Assembly (NCBI RefSeq): GCF_024170005.1
Contig: NZ_JALJXJ010000014.1
Coordinates: forward strand, 1-64,000
Source: Azospirillum lipoferum
Lineage (GTDB): Bacteria > Pseudomonadota > Alphaproteobacteria > Azospirillales > Azospirillaceae
Reading direction: 5' to 3'
Length of the DNA: 64,000 bases
Shown: piece after piece, positions 25,390 to 33,573 of the stretch
Numbering within the stretch: the first letter of the stretch is position 1
How the letters are laid out: each line of letters begins with the position of its first letter
Program-made: the position numbers and the translations under genes
Notes under the pieces: model-generated
What the model was told of the DNA's origin: nothing
Databases searched by the model: none
Seen by the model: the letters and a program-made list of their open reading frames with translations, nothing else

Positions 25390-27045
25390 TTACCTCAGAT
25401 CCGTGAAGCCGCCGGCAATCGGAAAGCGCCGCAGTTGCGCCACCGTGCGGCGCGACACCCGCGGACCCGGCGGAGCCCGGCGGCGATCCGCCTCCGCCTG
25501 GACCACCAGTCGCCAGACCGTCGCCACCATCCCGGCCGCATGCCCACGCGCCACGAGGTCGGCCGGCGGCAGCCCACCATCGAGCAGGCCGGACAGCAGA
25601 TCGTCCAGCGCCTCCGCCGATGGCAGACCGGCCGGGGCTTCGGCCTTCATCCGGCGCGCCAGCACCCGTTCCGGCACCACCAGCCCGGCCGGCCCGCGCG
25701 ATCCCGCCGGCTGGTTGGCATTGCGCCAGCGCGCCAATTCCAGCACCACCGTCTTGGGCACGTCGGCCAGCACGGCATAGGCGCAACCCGTCTCCTCCGG
25801 CGCAAGGCCGAGCAGCCGGTCGGTGCGGTCCACGGTCGACAGCAGCAGGGCGCCCATCCGCTCCGCCAGCGCAGCCAGGGTCGCGGCGCGCAGGCGGGCA
25901 TGCAGACGGTCCGCCGCCACGGCCGGCTCACGGCCGGCGAAAGCAGGGGCCAGCAGCGAGTCGGTGGCCTTCAGCACCGGTGCCAGCGCGACATTGTCCA
26001 GGCGGCAGCCCAGCAACTCCACGATCTCCGCCGCATCGTTCAGGCTGTCGGCCAATTCAGCCGTCGGGCCGCCCGGCAGCGGCGCCCGCACCGCCAACAC
26101 CCGCTCCGGTCCCAGCGCGTCGACGGCGATGGCGGCGACCAGCGCCGAGTCCAGCCCACCGGTCAGCCCGACCACCACCCCCGGTGCGGCGGATTTCGTT
26201 ACGATATCGTGCAGACCCAGAACCAGCGCACCATAGAGCGCTTCCACCCCCTCGGCCGGAGCAATCGTTTCGGCCTCAAAACTGTCCCAACCGCCGTCCT
26301 CGCCGCGCTCCCACCGGGTCAGCAGAAGATGCTCGGCGAACAGCGGTGCCTGGGCGACCAGACGGCCGCCGGGGGCGAGCGCGAAGCTGCCGCCGTCGAA
26401 CACCCGTTCCTCCTGCCCGCCGACGAGATTCACTGCGGCCAGCGGCAGCCCGCATTCGACCACCCGCGCAACGGCGGCCTGCACCCGCTCGTCGGCACCG
26501 CCGGGACCGAAGGGGCCGGCCAGCATCGCGACCAGCATCTCGGCCCCGCTCTCCGCCAGCGTTTCCGCCACCTCGCCGGTCGCCAGATCGCCGCCGACCA
26601 GCAGGCCGATCCGCACTCCACGGACATTCATCGGTCCCGGCATCGGACCGCTGTCGAAACGGTCTTCCTCCGGCGCGCCGATCTCACCGAGATCCGTTGC
26701 GGCCTGGAAACGAACCGTGGCGATCTTGCCTCCGTCCAGCAACAGGGCGGCGTTGTGGATCCCCAATTCCCCACGCCAGGGCGCCCCGACCAGCAACGCC
26801 GGGCCGCCGTCGGCGGTATCCTCCGCCAACGCCTGCACCGTTGCCTGCACCGCGTCCAGGAAGGCCGGAAGTGCGGCCAGATCCAGCAGCGGGGCGCCGG
26901 ACACGGCAGCCGCCGGGCAGACGACGAGATCGGCGCCGCGAGCCGCGGCCTCCGCCCTTGCGGAACGTAGTCGGCTGGCATTCGCGGCAAGATTGCCCGC
27001 GGCGGGGTTGATCTGGGCAAGCGCAATGGACAGGCGGTCGGTCAT
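25390..27045 (-). CDS. NAD synthetase (NadE) paralogue with both active sites degenerate
   Basis: A 551-residue protein with the full two-domain NadE layout: an N-terminal nitrilase-type glutaminase domain (1-270) and a C-terminal NAD synthetase domain. The fold-level landmarks are kept (GVRIGLL, AETLAESGAE, VVGLTGGLDSALVAAIAVDALGPERV, DVPKT, LARWRN), but the catalytic residues are not. The glutaminase triad Glu-Lys-Cys reads A45, A116 and G151 by hand alignment. SGGxDS has become TGGLDS (295-300), the TGNKSE block reads TVDRTD (404-409), and the YGDM loop is replaced and shortened by two residues. The reading frame is intact, so it is a maintained pseudo-enzyme or an enzyme with a new role. 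A functional nadE should lie elsewhere. Confidence 0.85.
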   Translation of the reverse strand: MTDRLSIALAQINPAAGNLAANASRLRSARAEAAARGADLVVCPAAAVSGAPLLDLAALPAFLDAVQATVQALAEDTADGGPALLVGAPWRGELGIHNAALLLDGGKIATVRFQAATDLGEIGAPEEDRFDSGPMPGPMNVRGVRIGLLVGGDLATGEVAETLAESGAEMLVAMLAGPFGPGGADERVQAAVARVVECGLPLAAVNLVGGQEERVFDGGSFALAPGGRLVAQAPLFAEHLLLTRWERGEDGGWDSFEAETIAPAEGVEALYGALVLGLHDIVTKSAAPGVVVGLTGGLDSALVAAIAVDALGPERVLAVRAPLPGGPTAELADSLNDAAEIVELLGCRLDNVALAPVLKATDSLLAPAFAGREPAVAADRLHARLRAATLAALAERMGALLLSTVDRTDRLLGLAPEETGCAYAVLADVPKTVVLELARWRNANQPAGSRGPAGLVVPERVLARRMKAEAPAGLPSAEALDDLLSGLLDGGLPPADLVARGHAAGMVATVWRLVVQAEADRRRAPPGPRVSRRTVAQLRRFPIAGGFTDLR

Positions 27046-27267
27046 GGTGGCTGGCTCCCTTCTTCCGGGTCCTTTGGCAACAAGGGTAGCAGCGCCTCGC
27101 CCGCGGTGAAAGCCGCGGCTCGTCGCAGCTCATCACGCAGGCGGAACAAGTGCTGGCAAGACGTCGGACGAAGTTCCACAGTCATCAACACTTAGTAAGG
27201 TAACGAACTTGTTTCAATCATTCAAAGAAACCCATCAAATTAATAACTGGTAAAGGTTGTCAGCGCC

Positions 27268-28293
27268 ATGCTTCCACTTGCGCAAAAACAACGCGATGCG
27301 GGGGCATCCATGTACTACGCGGAGCTCAGCGGCCCGAACGGCAAACCGTCGGTGCTGTCCACGGCTGTGCAGAACGGTTCGTCAAAGACGGCCGGCACAG
27401 CGAAGGACGCGCTGACCAAATCGGACGCGAAATCGGTGGACGGTGACAAGAGCAAGGCCCAGTCGCCGGCCTACACCATCAGCCAGTCGATGGAATCGCT
27501 GCTGGACAGCATGACCGGCAAGGGTGGCGCCCAGGGTGCCGGCGGCGCCGCAGGCGGCCTGGCGGCCGGCAACAGCGACGTCGACCGCGCCAAACAGGCA
27601 CAGTCGCTGATGCAGTCGGCGCTGGATCACGGCAAGGATCTGGCCGGCATGTTCGGCAAGGGCATCGACTCCCTGAAGCAGGGACTGGGCGACGTGCTGG
27701 GCGCGCTGGGCGTTCCGCAGAACCGCATCGACGATGCCGTGAGCGGCTTCGGCGACGGGCTGAAGTCCAAGCTGGACGGCATGAACCTCAGCGACCTGTC
27801 GGTGGACATGCAGGCCACCCAGTCGCAGTGGTCGATCGAGTCGCACGGGATCGACCTGGAAATCCAGGATGGCGATCGCAGCGTCAAGATTTCCTTCGCG
27901 AAATCGACCCTGGACTTCCGGCGGGACGATCAACGTCTGCAGGCATCGCTTGGCAAGGGCGGCGACATGGCGCTCAGTGCCACCGGCATGACCACCACCG
28001 CCACCGGCAAATCCACCGGTATGATCGTCCGTTCCGAAGGTTTCAGCGAGGATGAGATCAAGGATATCCTCGGCAAGCTGAACGACATGGCCGCCAAAGG
28101 TGGCGGCGGCGATGGGATGAAGGGGCTGGCGGTGCTGAAGCCGACCACGTCCAAGGACGGTGTCACCCACCTGACGCTCGACCTGTCCACTCCGATCGCA
28201 GGGCTGTCGACCGGGAAGAGTGGAACGGCATCCGCTGCGGCGGCTGACGCCACCACGGCCGCGAAACCGCAGAGCGTCGATCTGACCGCCTGA
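27268..28293 (+). CDS. Hypothetical protein, Gly/Ala/Ser-rich
   Basis: A 341-residue soluble protein without signal peptide or family match. Residues 1-100 are low-complexity (K, S, T, G, A), followed by an amphipathic helical stretch (about 100-165) and a more ordered beta-rich part that includes WSIESHGIDLEIQDGDRSV (about 190-210). The C-terminus is again low-complexity. It has no Cys. The first ATG follows AAAGG by about 10 nt; another ATG at 27310 could be used. The upstream 80 bp are unusually AT-rich for this genome and probably hold the promoter. Confidence 0.65.
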   Translation: MLPLAQKQRDAGASMYYAELSGPNGKPSVLSTAVQNGSSKTAGTAKDALTKSDAKSVDGDKSKAQSPAYTISQSMESLLDSMTGKGGAQGAGGAAGGLAAGNSDVDRAKQAQSLMQSALDHGKDLAGMFGKGIDSLKQGLGDVLGALGVPQNRIDDAVSGFGDGLKSKLDGMNLSDLSVDMQATQSQWSIESHGIDLEIQDGDRSVKISFAKSTLDFRRDDQRLQASLGKGGDMALSATGMTTTATGKSTGMIVRSEGFSEDEIKDILGKLNDMAAKGGGGDGMKGLAVLKPTTSKDGVTHLTLDLSTPIAGLSTGKSGTASAAAADATTAAKPQSVDLTA

Positions 28294-28446
28294 TCCGGTA
28301 TCGGGCATTCATTGTCACAGCACCGGCCCGGATCCGTCCGGACCGGCGCTTGCCCATGCGGGATGGCTTCTTTACAAGCGGTCGCGGTGGCGGTCCAAGA
28401 ACCGTGCACCGTCCGTCTCCCCGGAACCATCGCCCGGATGAAAGAC

Positions 28447-28857
28447 ATGACCGACCGCGACACGCTGCTGGCCCTGAACCAAGCCTTCTATCGGGCCTTC
28501 ACCAACCGCGACACCGCCGCGATGGAGGCCCTGTGGGCGGAAACGCTGCCCGTCTCCTGCATCCATCCCGGCTGGACCGCCCTGTTCGGGCGCGACGCCG
28601 TGCTGACCAGCTGGCGCGACGTTCTGCGCGCACCCAGCGGCATCACGGTGGCGGCACGGAACGAGCGCGTCACCCTGCACGGCGACACCGCGCTGGTGGT
28701 CTGCGAGGAAACGCTGGGCGACGCCGTCCTGGCCGCGACCAACCTGTTCGCCCGCGAAAAGGGCAACTGGCGCCTTGCCCATCATCAGGCGGGTCCGATT
28801 GCCCCGGCCCGCGCCGACGTCGAGATTCCGGCCAAGCCACCGCGGCGCCTGCACTGA
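28447..28857 (+). CDS. NTF2/SnoaL-like domain protein
   Basis: A 136-residue protein with the cone-fold pattern of NTF2-like (DUF4440/SnoaL) proteins: ALNQAFYRAFTNRDTAAMEALWA, HPGWTALFGRDAVLTSW and the late LFAREKGNWRLAHHQAGP. Such proteins bind small ligands or catalyse isomerisation and elimination; the ligand is unknown here. The ATG at 28438 is an alternative start three codons earlier. It converges with the serine hydrolase gene, with 18 bp between stops. Confidence 0.85.
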   Translation: MTDRDTLLALNQAFYRAFTNRDTAAMEALWAETLPVSCIHPGWTALFGRDAVLTSWRDVLRAPSGITVAARNERVTLHGDTALVVCEETLGDAVLAATNLFAREKGNWRLAHHQAGPIAPARADVEIPAKPPRRLH

Positions 28858-28875
28858 CCGGGCGGGCCGCAAGTC

Positions 28876-30096
28876 TCATGGCAGGCTCGCCACCTCCGGA
28901 CGGGCTTCCAGCCGGCGGACGAGATCGATCACCACATGGTCGGCGGTCACCTGATCGGGATCGCTGTTGGTCAGCGCCACCACACCCCAGCGATGCGCCT
29001 TCGAAAAGGCGATATAGGCGTTGAAGCCGCCGGTGGAGCCGGAATGCCAATGGATCGGGGTGCCGTCCGTCGCCCAGGCGACGAACCAGCCAAGGGCCAT
29101 CGCTCCGCTTCCCAGGCTGCCCGGATCGGCCAGCGACCTGCCGTTCACCTGAATCGACTGCGCCAGCGCCAGGGTGGCCGCCACCGGCGGCGCACAGCCA
29201 TGACCGCCCGTCCCGGCAGACCCGCTCGGACAATTACCGAGATTGGCAGACAGCCAAAGCAGCAGATCGTCGGCCGTTGAATAGAGGCCGAAGGCCGGCA
29301 GCATCGCCGGTGCCTCCCAATCCGGTACGGGCCGACCCCGGGCATGGCCGGCAGCTTTGCGCGTCTGCTGCTCCGCGGTCGGATGCAGGGTGGTGTCGCG
29401 CAGACCGAAACGGTCTGTCACCACCCGCTTCAGCAGGGTCTCATAAGGTTGGCCGGCCGCCACCGACAGCGCCTCCCCCAACACCGACATGCCGGCGTTG
29501 GAATAGCTGAAGCGCACCCCCGGCGGCACCGGCAGCTGGTACACCGACAGCCACAGCGCCAGTTCCCCCCGCGACAGCGGCTTGTAGGGGTTGCGCGGAT
29601 CCTCCAGCCGGCTCCAGGAGAAGCGGGGGGTTTCCGGCACGTTGGGCAGGCCGGCGGTATGGGTGGCGAGGTCGCGCAGCCGGATCGGCCGCCCCTGATA
29701 GTCCGGCACATGGGCGACCGGCAGCGGGCCGACGCGGCGTAGATATCGCTGGAGCGGGTCGGCGGCATCGAGACGGCCCTCCCGCATCAGTTCCGCCATG
29801 ATGGTGCCGGTGAAGGGCTTAGTCAGGGACGCGATCTGGAACAGGGTGCGCCCGTCGGCCGGACCGCCGTCGGGGCGCCCGGCATCGCCTCGTCCGACCA
29901 CCAGCGTCCGTCCGTCGCGGATGATGCCGACCACCAGACTACCGGATCCGGCCGGTGGCTGCCGCTCTTCCACCGCGCGGGTCACCACATCCACCAGGGG
30001 ATCGGAAACCCAGTCCAGGCCGATGGCCCCGGTGGGCCCGAGCGGAACGCTCCACAGCAGCAGACACAAAACGCCCCAGAGCAGCCCGCGCCGCAT
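28876..30096 (-). CDS. Beta-lactamase/class C-family serine hydrolase, secreted
   Basis: A 406-residue protein with a signal peptide (MRRGLLWGVLCLLLWSVPLG). The penicillin-binding-fold motifs are present: S90-x-x-K93 (SLTK), Y198-S-N200 and a late H-S-G (HWHSGSTGG) in place of KTG. This set fits AmpC, AmpH or esterase relatives acting in the periplasm on cell-wall peptides or esters; resistance cannot be inferred. MRRG is chosen because GGAGG lies 5 nt upstream; an in-frame start further upstream lacks a signal peptide. Confidence 0.9.
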   Translation of the reverse strand: MRRGLLWGVLCLLLWSVPLGPTGAIGLDWVSDPLVDVVTRAVEERQPPAGSGSLVVGIIRDGRTLVVGRGDAGRPDGGPADGRTLFQIASLTKPFTGTIMAELMREGRLDAADPLQRYLRRVGPLPVAHVPDYQGRPIRLRDLATHTAGLPNVPETPRFSWSRLEDPRNPYKPLSRGELALWLSVYQLPVPPGVRFSYSNAGMSVLGEALSVAAGQPYETLLKRVVTDRFGLRDTTLHPTAEQQTRKAAGHARGRPVPDWEAPAMLPAFGLYSTADDLLLWLSANLGNCPSGSAGTGGHGCAPPVAATLALAQSIQVNGRSLADPGSLGSGAMALGWFVAWATDGTPIHWHSGSTGGFNAYIAFSKAHRWGVVALTNSDPDQVTADHVVIDLVRRLEARPEVASLP

Positions 30097-30290
30097 GCCC
30101 ACCTCCGCCAGGCCCAATCGCTGGTCCGGAGAGTGGGCGGACGGATGGCAGGCGGACAGGGCCGCGAACGGTGATGCGGCGAAAGACAGGCCGGGAGCCG
30201 CCGGGGTACTCCCCAACCGCCCCGCCACCGCCCGACAGGTCAGGCTTGGCAGGCCGACCGCGGCTATCGGGCACGGTTATCCCGTAGCGG

Positions 30291-32033
30291 CTATTCGGTG
30301 GGGATCTCGGCCCTGGGCGGGCGGCGGTCCTTGACGACGGATAGCGGGACGTCGTCCGCCGCGATCTCCAGGATCGGGTGACCGTCCAGCAGCGACGGGC
30401 AGCGCTTCACCTGGGTGAAGGCCAGGAAGAAGTCGGCCTTGCGCCAATCCGGCTCGATCCCGTTCACCAGACGCAGCCAGGGCGGCAACTCGAACCGAAC
30501 CGCCAGCGTGTTGCCGCAGACGGTCAGCGTGTACTGCCGCGGCGGGGCGTGGCCGTCATTCTCGCGCTCGACATACTCGACCAGCTCCTGCAACGCCTCG
30601 TGCAGGGAGTTGCCCCAGTAATCCAGTTCGAATTTTCCATCGGCGCCCCGCACGCCGCCGACGAACTGGTTGTAGTAGACGTACTGGTTTGGATGCATGG
30701 CGCCCAACTGCCAAGCATACACCACGGCGACCACGGTCATCGCGGCGGCGAAGCCCTGCCCCAATGCCCGGCCGCCACGTTGGCACAGCGTCCATAGACG
30801 GTCGGCGGCAATGGCGGCCATCACCACGAAGGGCGGCGCCAGGAACAGGAAATGGCGAATGCCGTTGTAGACCGACGGCCGCATCAGCACGAACAGCAGG
30901 ATCGGCAGGAAGCCCGCCAGCACCAGCGGCGTGTAGCGGACCACCGTGAAGGCACCGGCCCTCCGCCAGCCGCCGCGCGCCAGCCAGATCGCCGCCATGA
31001 TCACCGCCGCACCGACGCCGATCACCACCGCCTCCGGCAGCTTCACCGCCAGATAGACCGGCAGATACAAGGCGGGCGGGTCGTTGGAATGGACCAGTTC
31101 GCCCATGAACAGCGTCTGGATGTCGATCGGGAAGTGGGAGACGACGCGCAGCGCCTCCAGCGGGTTGCGGAACGGCCGCTGCACCACCCAGGGCCAGAAA
31201 ACCGCCATGATGGCATAAGCAACCGGGATTGCCGGCCACAGCGACAGGAAGGCGCGCCTTGCATCGGCCAGCGCCCAGCGATGCCCCTCCTGCCGGGTGA
31301 CCAGCGCGAAATGCAGCGCCATGGCGACCGCCAGATAGAAACCGGCCAGCACGGCGCCGACGCGGATCGCCAGTGTCATGCCCAGCACCAGCCCGAACTT
31401 CAGCACCGCGCTACGGCTGGGCCGCGGCATCTGCTTCAGGATGCGGGTGGCGAAATAGAGCGTCCACACCATGCCGGCCGCGAAGGGCACGTCCTTGGTG
31501 TTGTTGAACATGGCGCCGTAATAGACGCCGCTCAACGACAGCAGCGCCGCGGCGATGAAGCCGGCGCGCGGACCGGCCAGCAGCCGGGTGTAACGCCAGG
31601 TGCCGGCGATACCCAGCACGCCGACCAGCGCGCAGAGCAGGTGCCGCGTCTCATACTCCTCGAAGGGGGAGAAGGGCACGATGACCGCGGTGACGAGGTC
31701 GAACAGCCCGCCGTAATAGGCCAGATCCTTGAAATGGAAGGCCGACCGGTCCTGGAAGCCGCTGAGATAGTAGGACAGCAGCTTCTTGCCGTAGATGTGC
31801 TGCACCTCCTCGTCCGTGCTGATGCCGTAGCTGAGGAAGGTCAGCGCCGCCAGGATCAGCAGGCCGAGCAGCAGGGCGCGCGACAGCCCGTCCCACAGGG
31901 CCGCCTCGCCACGCGGCAGCGCGCGGCCGCTCGCCGTGGCGGTGGACGGTGCGGCGGTGGCGGGACGCGGGTGACGGGCGGAGCCACCGGCGTCGTCCAC
32001 GTCGCCGGCGTGCAGGCGGGTCTCGATGCTCAT
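30291..32033 (-). CDS. Polytopic membrane glycosyltransferase-like protein (GT-C type)
   Basis: A 580-residue protein with a low-complexity cytosolic N-terminus to about residue 45, then about ten membrane helices with short loops and a soluble C-terminal domain after residue 460. The first loop carries STDEEVQHIYG, whose acidic pair is typical of GT-C (ArnT/PMT-like) enzymes that use polyprenyl-phosphate sugars. Its start overlaps the stop of the upstream GT2 gene by 4 bp (ATGA). The GT2 enzyme would load the sugar onto a lipid carrier and this one would transfer it to a target outside the cytosol. The acceptor is unknown. Confidence 0.82.
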   Translation of the reverse strand: MSIETRLHAGDVDDAGGSARHPRPATAAPSTATASGRALPRGEAALWDGLSRALLLGLLILAALTFLSYGISTDEEVQHIYGKKLLSYYLSGFQDRSAFHFKDLAYYGGLFDLVTAVIVPFSPFEEYETRHLLCALVGVLGIAGTWRYTRLLAGPRAGFIAAALLSLSGVYYGAMFNNTKDVPFAAGMVWTLYFATRILKQMPRPSRSAVLKFGLVLGMTLAIRVGAVLAGFYLAVAMALHFALVTRQEGHRWALADARRAFLSLWPAIPVAYAIMAVFWPWVVQRPFRNPLEALRVVSHFPIDIQTLFMGELVHSNDPPALYLPVYLAVKLPEAVVIGVGAAVIMAAIWLARGGWRRAGAFTVVRYTPLVLAGFLPILLFVLMRPSVYNGIRHFLFLAPPFVVMAAIAADRLWTLCQRGGRALGQGFAAAMTVVAVVYAWQLGAMHPNQYVYYNQFVGGVRGADGKFELDYWGNSLHEALQELVEYVERENDGHAPPRQYTLTVCGNTLAVRFELPPWLRLVNGIEPDWRKADFFLAFTQVKRCPSLLDGHPILEIAADDVPLSVVKDRRPPRAEIPTE

Positions 32034-33151
32034 CGGCGCAGCTCCTGCCCCGCAGTTCCGCCCCCGATGGCCCCGCCAACCGGATCGAACTCATGCTCGT
32101 GCCGGCCGTCCGCCGGGCCGAAGCCGTGGGCGGAGCGCACGATGAACAGCGGCCGCCCCTTCACCTCGGCGAAGACGCGGCCCAGATAGTCGCCGATGAT
32201 GCCCAGCGTGATCAGCTGGATGCCGCCCAGGAACAGCACGGCGACCAGCAGCGATTCATAGCCCGGCACGTCGATGCCGTGGATCAGCGTGCGGATCAGG
32301 CGGATCAGGATATAGACGAAGGCGACGCCCGACACCGCCATGCCGACCAGGCTCCACACCCGCAGCGGGAAGGTGGAGAAGGCGGTCAGCCCGTCGAAGG
32401 ACAGGCGCAGCAGCTTGACGAAGCCCCATTTGGTGTCTCCGCCGGCACGCTCCCCCTGCTCGTAGGGGATCGCCGCCTGACGGAAGCCGACCCAGGCGAA
32501 GATGCCCTTCATGAAGCGCGTGCGCTCCGGCATCCGGTTGATCACCTCGACGACGCGGCGGTCCATCAGGCGGAAATCGCCGACCTCGCGCGGCAGCTTG
32601 ATCTCCGACAGATGGTCGAAGACCCAGTAGAACAGGCGGGCGAACAGCCGGTGCTTCAGGCTCTGGCCGACGCGGGCATGGCGCACGGCGACGACCACGT
32701 CGAACCCCTCGCGCCATTTGGCGATGAAAGCCGGCAGCAGTTCTGGCGGATGCTGCAGATCGGCATCCATCGGTACGATGGCGTCGCCGGTGGTGTGGCT
32801 GAGCCCGGCGGACAGCGCCAGTTCCTTGCCGAAATTGCGCGACAGGTCCACCACCTTCACCCGCGGTTCGCGGTCATGGACGTCCAGCAGCCGGTCGACG
32901 GTGTCGTCGCGGCTGCCGTCGTTGACGCACACCACCTCCCAATCCATGTCGAGCCCGTCCAGCACCGGCACCAGCCGGGCGAACAGGGCATCGATGTTTG
33001 GGCCCTCATTGTAGAAGGGGATGACAACTGACAGGCAGCCGCGCCGTGGGCGGCCGGACCGGTCCACCGGGGCACGATTGGCCGCGGAACGGACGGAAGC
33101 GGTGCGGGCATCCGGGGAAGCCGCGGAAAGGGGCGCGTCGGGAATGGGCAT
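32030..33151 (-). CDS. GT2 polyprenyl-phosphate glycosyltransferase
   Basis: A 373-residue protein with a GT-A domain (LSVVIPFYNEGPNI, VCVNDGSRDDT, PMDADLQHPPE, with a DxD-like DAD, and a QxxRW-type region) followed by two C-terminal membrane helices, as in DPM1/GtrB/ArnC-type enzymes. These move a sugar from a nucleotide donor to undecaprenyl or dolichyl phosphate. The N-terminal 60 residues are disordered. The start MPIPDAP is preferred over a GTG 84 bp upstream. Translation is coupled to the GT-C gene downstream. Confidence 0.93.
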   Translation of the reverse strand: MPIPDAPLSAASPDARTASVRSAANRAPVDRSGRPRRGCLSVVIPFYNEGPNIDALFARLVPVLDGLDMDWEVVCVNDGSRDDTVDRLLDVHDREPRVKVVDLSRNFGKELALSAGLSHTTGDAIVPMDADLQHPPELLPAFIAKWREGFDVVVAVRHARVGQSLKHRLFARLFYWVFDHLSEIKLPREVGDFRLMDRRVVEVINRMPERTRFMKGIFAWVGFRQAAIPYEQGERAGGDTKWGFVKLLRLSFDGLTAFSTFPLRVWSLVGMAVSGVAFVYILIRLIRTLIHGIDVPGYESLLVAVLFLGGIQLITLGIIGDYLGRVFAEVKGRPLFIVRSAHGFGPADGRHEHEFDPVGGAIGGGTAGQELRR

Positions 33152-33573
33152 GGCCAGCCGTCGGGTCAAAGCGTCAGGGACCGGGAGATGAAGGGATCGG
33201 CGACGACCCCGGACGGCCGCTGCGCCCTTCGGCATATATCACGATACGGGGGGATGTACAAAATGCCTCTCCTGTGACCGCCGCGGCACAAAAAATGGCC
33301 TGTTCGCCCGTGAAAGCATCCGGACGCCCGCCACCCGCAGTCCAACGAAACAGGCAAACATCCGCCATTGCCGTTTATTCCAGTCATGCGGAACGACTGC
33401 GTTCCCCAGCGTCACCCACGGGATCCCTCCGGTTATCGCTGCACATAGCCGGATCATCTCCGACCATACTGGGGCATGTGGCACGCTTCCTGAAAATGGC
33501 CGTGTGAACAGGTCGCAACCACTGACCTGTTCAGGTTCCGAGCAGCACCCCTGTGTCGATGGAGGCACCGGCC
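33152..33573. other. Divergent intergenic region between the GT2 gene and a chemoreceptor
   Basis: No gene is recognised in these 422 bp. It contains the long hairpin at 33505-33533 and an imperfect sigma-54-like sequence at 33479-33494 that was rejected. It presumably carries both divergent promoters. Confidence 0.5.
33505..33533 (+). promoter_or_regulatory. Palindrome upstream of the first chemoreceptor
   Basis: TGAACAGGTC and GACCTGTTCA form a perfect 10-bp inverted repeat with a 9-nt spacer, about 40 bp before the receptor start. It could be an operator for a dimeric regulator or a 5' UTR hairpin. No T-run follows. Confidence 0.5.

Noticed and set aside
33479..33494. Sigma-54-like sequence TGGCACG-N4-CTGAA
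   Set aside because: The -24 half is perfect, but the invariant GC of the -12 half reads GA.
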